From assembly GCA_032622095.1 (NCBI GenBank), contig CP136068.1:50400443-50464442 (forward strand): 64,000 nucleotides of DNA, read 5' to 3'. Position 1 is the stretch's first letter, and every line of letters begins with the position of its first letter. Both the position numbers and the translations under genes were made by a program. The notes under the pieces were generated by a model. The model searched no databases, was not told where the DNA came from, and saw only the letters and a list, made by a program, of their open reading frames with translations. Of the stretch, positions 60,646 through 64,000 are shown piece by piece. The stretch comes from Siphonodentalium dalli (taxonomy: Eukaryota; Mollusca; Scaphopoda; Gadilida; Siphonodentaliidae).

Positions 60646-61599
60646 AGCTCTAGTCGTTATGGTGCCCGAGCAATACTAGAGGGCTTTCACAAAAATCAAA
60701 TTACGATTAGGGTTATGATATATTGTCCTAGTAAGGTTGACACCATCACAATTTGCCCACGATGGCTAATTAGCGAAACGGACAATGTCCCCACTATATA
60801 TCCAGTTACATATATATTTTGATGGAAAAAGTAATGTCTCTTTCAGATCCCATGTTCTTATCCGTGTGTAATACACCACCCGGATAATGTTAGAGTTCCA
60901 CAAGCAGGACCAGTGGCACATCCTTGACACATCTGCACATAATTAAACTGTGTGTGGTATATTTCGTCTCACATAAGAACCACCATACTTAAAGGTCGAA
61001 TTTTGGCCGTACACAGGCAGGATATTTCATATCCGTAACCGTATTTGTGATTTTACGAAAGGTCTCTACTGATACACATCAAACTTATATCAGTTTTACC
61101 TTTTAGTGTCATGTGTAGCAATCCGTTGATTGCATGGAGGGAACTGTTGTGTATGCTCTTCGGCTTCTGTGGCTACCAGTCCCTGCTCCGAGAAAACACG
61201 TTTCAGCTTTCGTGGTGGTGACCAATCTTCATCAGCGACACCCATGGGTAGTTATATATATTCCTGTAAAATAGTAATTATCAAGATAAGTGACATTGAA
61301 AATCTTTAACACAATACTTATAAAACACATGTAGACAAACATTACGTCTCGAAATGTGATCAACATTCCAGGTCTAGAATGAAGAATTTCCAAATTCACC
61401 CGTCAGTCACAACATAACTATTGAGTATACCATGTCTGACAGACGATCAAGTCGAATGGTAGTTCTATTATAACCCGTTCACGAAACTGAGTTATGCTGA
61501 GTGTGCATATTACTGATTTAATAATAAGTCTATATGTAGTTTGGCATTTTATATGGAATAAAATAGTTGACCTGCACCCTCACACCCCCACCGGGCCAC

Positions 61600-62455
61600 A
61601 AAATATTTGGCAGCACTTCTTACAGGCCAGTAAATTTTTCTCCACCCACAATTTTTTTTAATTTGGGCAGCACTTCCCTTAGAAGGCGCTGGCCAGTAAA
61701 TCCCCCCCAACAATTGTTTTTTTTTAATTTGGGCAGCAATTCCTTTACAAGGTTCTGACCAGTAAAATTCCCCCACCCAATAAAAAATATATAATTTGGA
61801 CAGCACTTCCCTTAGAAGGCGCTGGCCAGTAAATCCCCCCAACAATTGTTTTTTTTAATTTGGGCAGCAATTCCTTTATAAGGTTCTGACCAGTAACATT
61901 CCCCCACCCAATAAAAAATATATAATTTGGGCAGCACTTCCCTTAGAAGGCGCTGGCCAGTAAATTTTTCCCCACCCACAATTTTTTTTAAATTTGGGCA
62001 GCACTACCCTTAAAAGGCACTGGCCAGTAAATCCCCCCCACATTTTTTTTTTGGCAGCAGTTCACTTAGAAGGCGCTGGCCATGACCTTTTCCCACCCAC
62101 AAAACAAATTTAAATTTTGGGTAGCACTTCCCTTAGAAGGCGCTGGCCAGTAAATTTTCCCACCCGCAAAACAATTGAAAAATTGGGCAGCACTTCCCTT
62201 AGTAAATTTTTCCCCACCCACAATGTTTTTCAATTTGGGCAGCACTTCCCTTCGAAGGCGCTGACCAGTAAATCCCCCCCCCACATTTTTTTAATTTGGG
62301 CAGCAATTCCCTTACAAGGTTCTGACCACTAAAATTTCCCCACCCAATAAAAGAAATGAAAATTTTGGCAGCACTGCATACATGTGCAGACCAGTAAATC
62401 CCCCACACACAAAACAAATTGAAAATTGGGCAGCCTTCCCTTCGAAAACACCGAT
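61600..62455. repeat. ~65-bp minisatellite with C- and T-runs, about 14 units
   Basis: Unit core GGGCAGCACTTCCCTTAGAA followed by GGCGCTGGCCAGTAAAT, a C-rich run (CCCCCACCCA) and a T-run. Spacing is about 52 to 68 bp. Long ORFs here on both strands are repeat-derived. Confidence 0.9.
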
Positions 62456-62460
62456 ACGCT

Positions 62461-62996
62461 TAATTTGCGTCAATCAAAAATAAAATCTGTCCGCACAGGG
62501 TTATCGCAATCTCCTACTGCCTACATAGCGTTGATATCCCATTGGGTTACGTGTGAATAAATACTCAGCCATACTCTGTTTAACATTATACGACAGATGC
62601 ATATTGCTGATTACAGTTGTCGGTGGACCGCAATAGATTCATTCATTCTCTGTATCACATTGCTGGACAGGTGGGAGAGGGTGTGCCTATAAGTGAGACG
62701 AGAACTTGTCCTCCAATCCCAGTGTTTGTATAAAAGTGTTTGTGTTATACACATACACTCACGCACAATTTTTTGTATAAACATTAGACAAATAAATAAG
62801 TTTAAACTATATATAAAGCAGATGTATATGTGTCTGACCAGAACCTCACAGTTCCAGCGATCACAGTTGGCCGTAAAACCGTATCAGAGAAACACATTCT
62901 CTATATAAGCCTTGTCACTGGTTCGCGATTTTCAAGATGGCCGATGGTTCCATATGGTCCGATTCCTAGTATTAGAGACCTTTCGCATCCTCACGT
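62461..62996. other. no gene seen
   Basis: AT-rich with no convincing exon. Confidence 0.35.
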
Positions 62997-63046
62997 TTAC
63001 GATTACGAATACGGATAGCTATTCGTAGTCGTAAGTCTATCCGTAT
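62997..63046. repeat. overlapping hairpins
   Basis: TTACGATTACGAATA (62,997-63,011) pairs with TATTCGTAGTCGTAA (63,020-63,034) with one G-T-type mismatch. ATACGGATAG then pairs with CTATCCGTAT (to 63,046). The two stems are mutually exclusive. Confidence 0.7.
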
Positions 63047-63741
63047 GGCCAACAAGTCCTTTCGCAAAACGATTACGCGTAAGAGTTTTGACGAACACGT
63101 ACGATCATTATTTCGTACCACTTTTACAACTCAAAGCGTGTGTTTGGTATACCGTCCCTTAATACTTCACTTATCGTCTCATTTGCAACATTGCGATAAT
63201 CATGACCTGTTAATATTGTCAATAATTCGACCAGTCACAACGTACAACCCGGGATTATCGTGATATATTGTGGCAATACAGGTATAAATGCCAGGTAATA
63301 TGTGGTGGAAATACAGTCCGTTGTTAGCATGGATTACCAGATATACGTTATGCTGATGAGGAAGAGGGGTTCCTGAATTTGGACCTCACATCAACCACGA
63401 CGCCATCGTTCAAGCCCCTTCATGTCCGCGATTTGATTTCAATGCGATTTCGGCTTCACCTCTTTGGGTTTAGGAAATCCGACATAAGGTTGTGAGCTCG
63501 CTGATGTGCATCACTTCTGATTTGTTACTACCAAATCGAAACAAAGTCGACACGGTAGAAGCGATGTGCATCAAGTTGCTTTTTTGTCAGATATTTGACA
63601 AACCGGCAAAATGTCGTTGAACAAAATGTTGATAAATAACAGGTTTTGGGCAATTTTATAATATTGTTGACTGTGGTTAGCATTAATGTTGAGCAATTAC
63701 TCGATTCTGATAACAGAAGCGGCATTTCAAAAAAATATTGT
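63047..63741. other. no gene seen
   Basis: Short ORFs only; CCTTTCGCA and CTTTCGCAAAA flank the hairpin above, suggesting an eroded inverted-repeat element. Confidence 0.3.
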
Positions 63742-63789
63742 TGTTGGAATCTGATGATATGGGGACATCTAATCGGATTGAGTACCTTT
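63742..63789 (-). mobile_element. solo end related to M2 foldback element
   Basis: CGGATTGAGTACCTTT (63,774-63,789) is the M2 terminal repeat. The adjacent TTGTTGTTGGAATCTG and ATGGGGAC match the inner part of the M2 left arm in inverse orientation. I found no partner end nearby. Confidence 0.6.
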
Positions 63790-64000
63790 AAATGCCGCAT
63801 TTGTGCGTGTTTTTTAAATTAAAAATAAATGCAAAGACCAAACCTGACAGAGACTGCTGAGCTCTGGTGATATCGGTGGGTGTGCCAAATATTATTTTAG
63901 TTACGGCTCAGGAGCAGTAATTACTACTTACCAGTTGAATCGGGATCCAGGGTAGGTTCAGATTACTCAGACAGAGTACTTTATGTAACTTAGAACTCGG

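Larger units (their letters stand above)
56149..61245 (-). pseudogene. decayed multi-exon gene of an uncharacterised metazoan family
   Basis: Exon 1 (61,245-61,100) starts with ATG, encodes 48 residues rich in charged amino acids (DEDWSPPRKLKRVF) and ends at AAAAG/GTAAAA in phase 2. Exon 2 starts at 60,390 after TTTATTTCAG, exactly in phase, and carries CIICG, TKWHKSCRLTY, CMFCH and VEAKYHNKC, a Cys/His pattern suggesting metal binding. Later parts are SKKLLTNLLQLGISVSYDR and DNIDHNASSTTA (59,480-59,007), LPDSYCHV, then a long exon (57,770 to about 56,640) with YHASNQ, PLFYEKAATVVMV, VDQPLFAL, EADVASAGTADSF, VRAHRERNF and NYARWIPVHSRDM, and finally IHDPIKRNK near 56,300. Stops (TAG in exon 2, TGA after FAL, TAA after VTTLAL) and several frameshifts make it non-functional. 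I associate these motifs with a lineage-expanded protein family of unknown function in molluscs, cnidarians and lancelets, from memory. Confidence 0.65.

Noticed and set aside
61549..62417. ORFs with GGIYWPAPSKGSAAQ-type repeats
   Set aside because: Minus-strand translation of the ~65-bp minisatellite.

Overview
The window looks like AT-rich eukaryotic nuclear DNA, most likely from a marine invertebrate. A mollusc is my best guess, at low confidence. It has spliceosomal introns (GT..AG, pyrimidine tracts), AATAAA signals, 5'-truncated non-LTR retrotransposons, minisatellites, MITEs, and a decayed gene of a family I associate with mollusc, cnidarian and lancelet genomes. There are no bacterial operons, CRISPR arrays, rRNA or tRNA genes that I can see.

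Left part (1 to about 40.74 kb): a nested, recently expanded tandem array made of three blocks. G (about 5.3 to 6 kb) carries two small gene candidates. V is an inverted minisatellite. S is a 2,632-bp unit carrying two short dimers and a TTAA-flanked piggyBac-type MITE. The order is S0-G1-V1-(S stub)-G2-V2-S1-S2-G3(partial)-V3-S3-S4-S5-G4. G1 and G2 differ at only three positions I noticed. G4 and S0 are more diverged. The middle unit S4 is an S2-like/S3-like chimera, as unequal crossing-over would leave.

Each full G block holds a spliced gene (here 'gene A') for a 91-residue basic, probably nuclear protein, with a 5' non-coding exon and a TATA-like promoter in G1 and G4; G2 has lost both. 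About 1.7 kb downstream is a phase-compatible second 3'-terminal exon with its own poly(A) signal, so gene A may have alternative ends. Further down is a two-exon, secreted-looking ORF ('gene H') with a hydrophobic leader, four cysteines and two N-glycosylation sequons. Its leader is one base out of frame with the only suitable ATG in every copy, and in G4 its second exon is replaced by a LINE.

Right part (40.74 to 64 kb): a plus-strand LINE fragment, a locally duplicated segment, a 49-bp minisatellite touching the tail of a minus-strand LINE, a large foldback element of about 2.9 kb with a minisatellite loop, a TATA-associated 82-aa ORF, and a probable TIR element. Degenerate repeats follow, then a long minus-strand pseudogene (61.25 to 56.15 kb) with recognisable exons and an in-frame 27-bp expansion. 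The end holds a polypyrimidine-rich minisatellite and a solo end of the same foldback family (M2) that sits in the G blocks.

No homology search was possible. Gene functions are inferred from sequence features only, and most short ORFs in the window are judged to be chance or repeat-derived.
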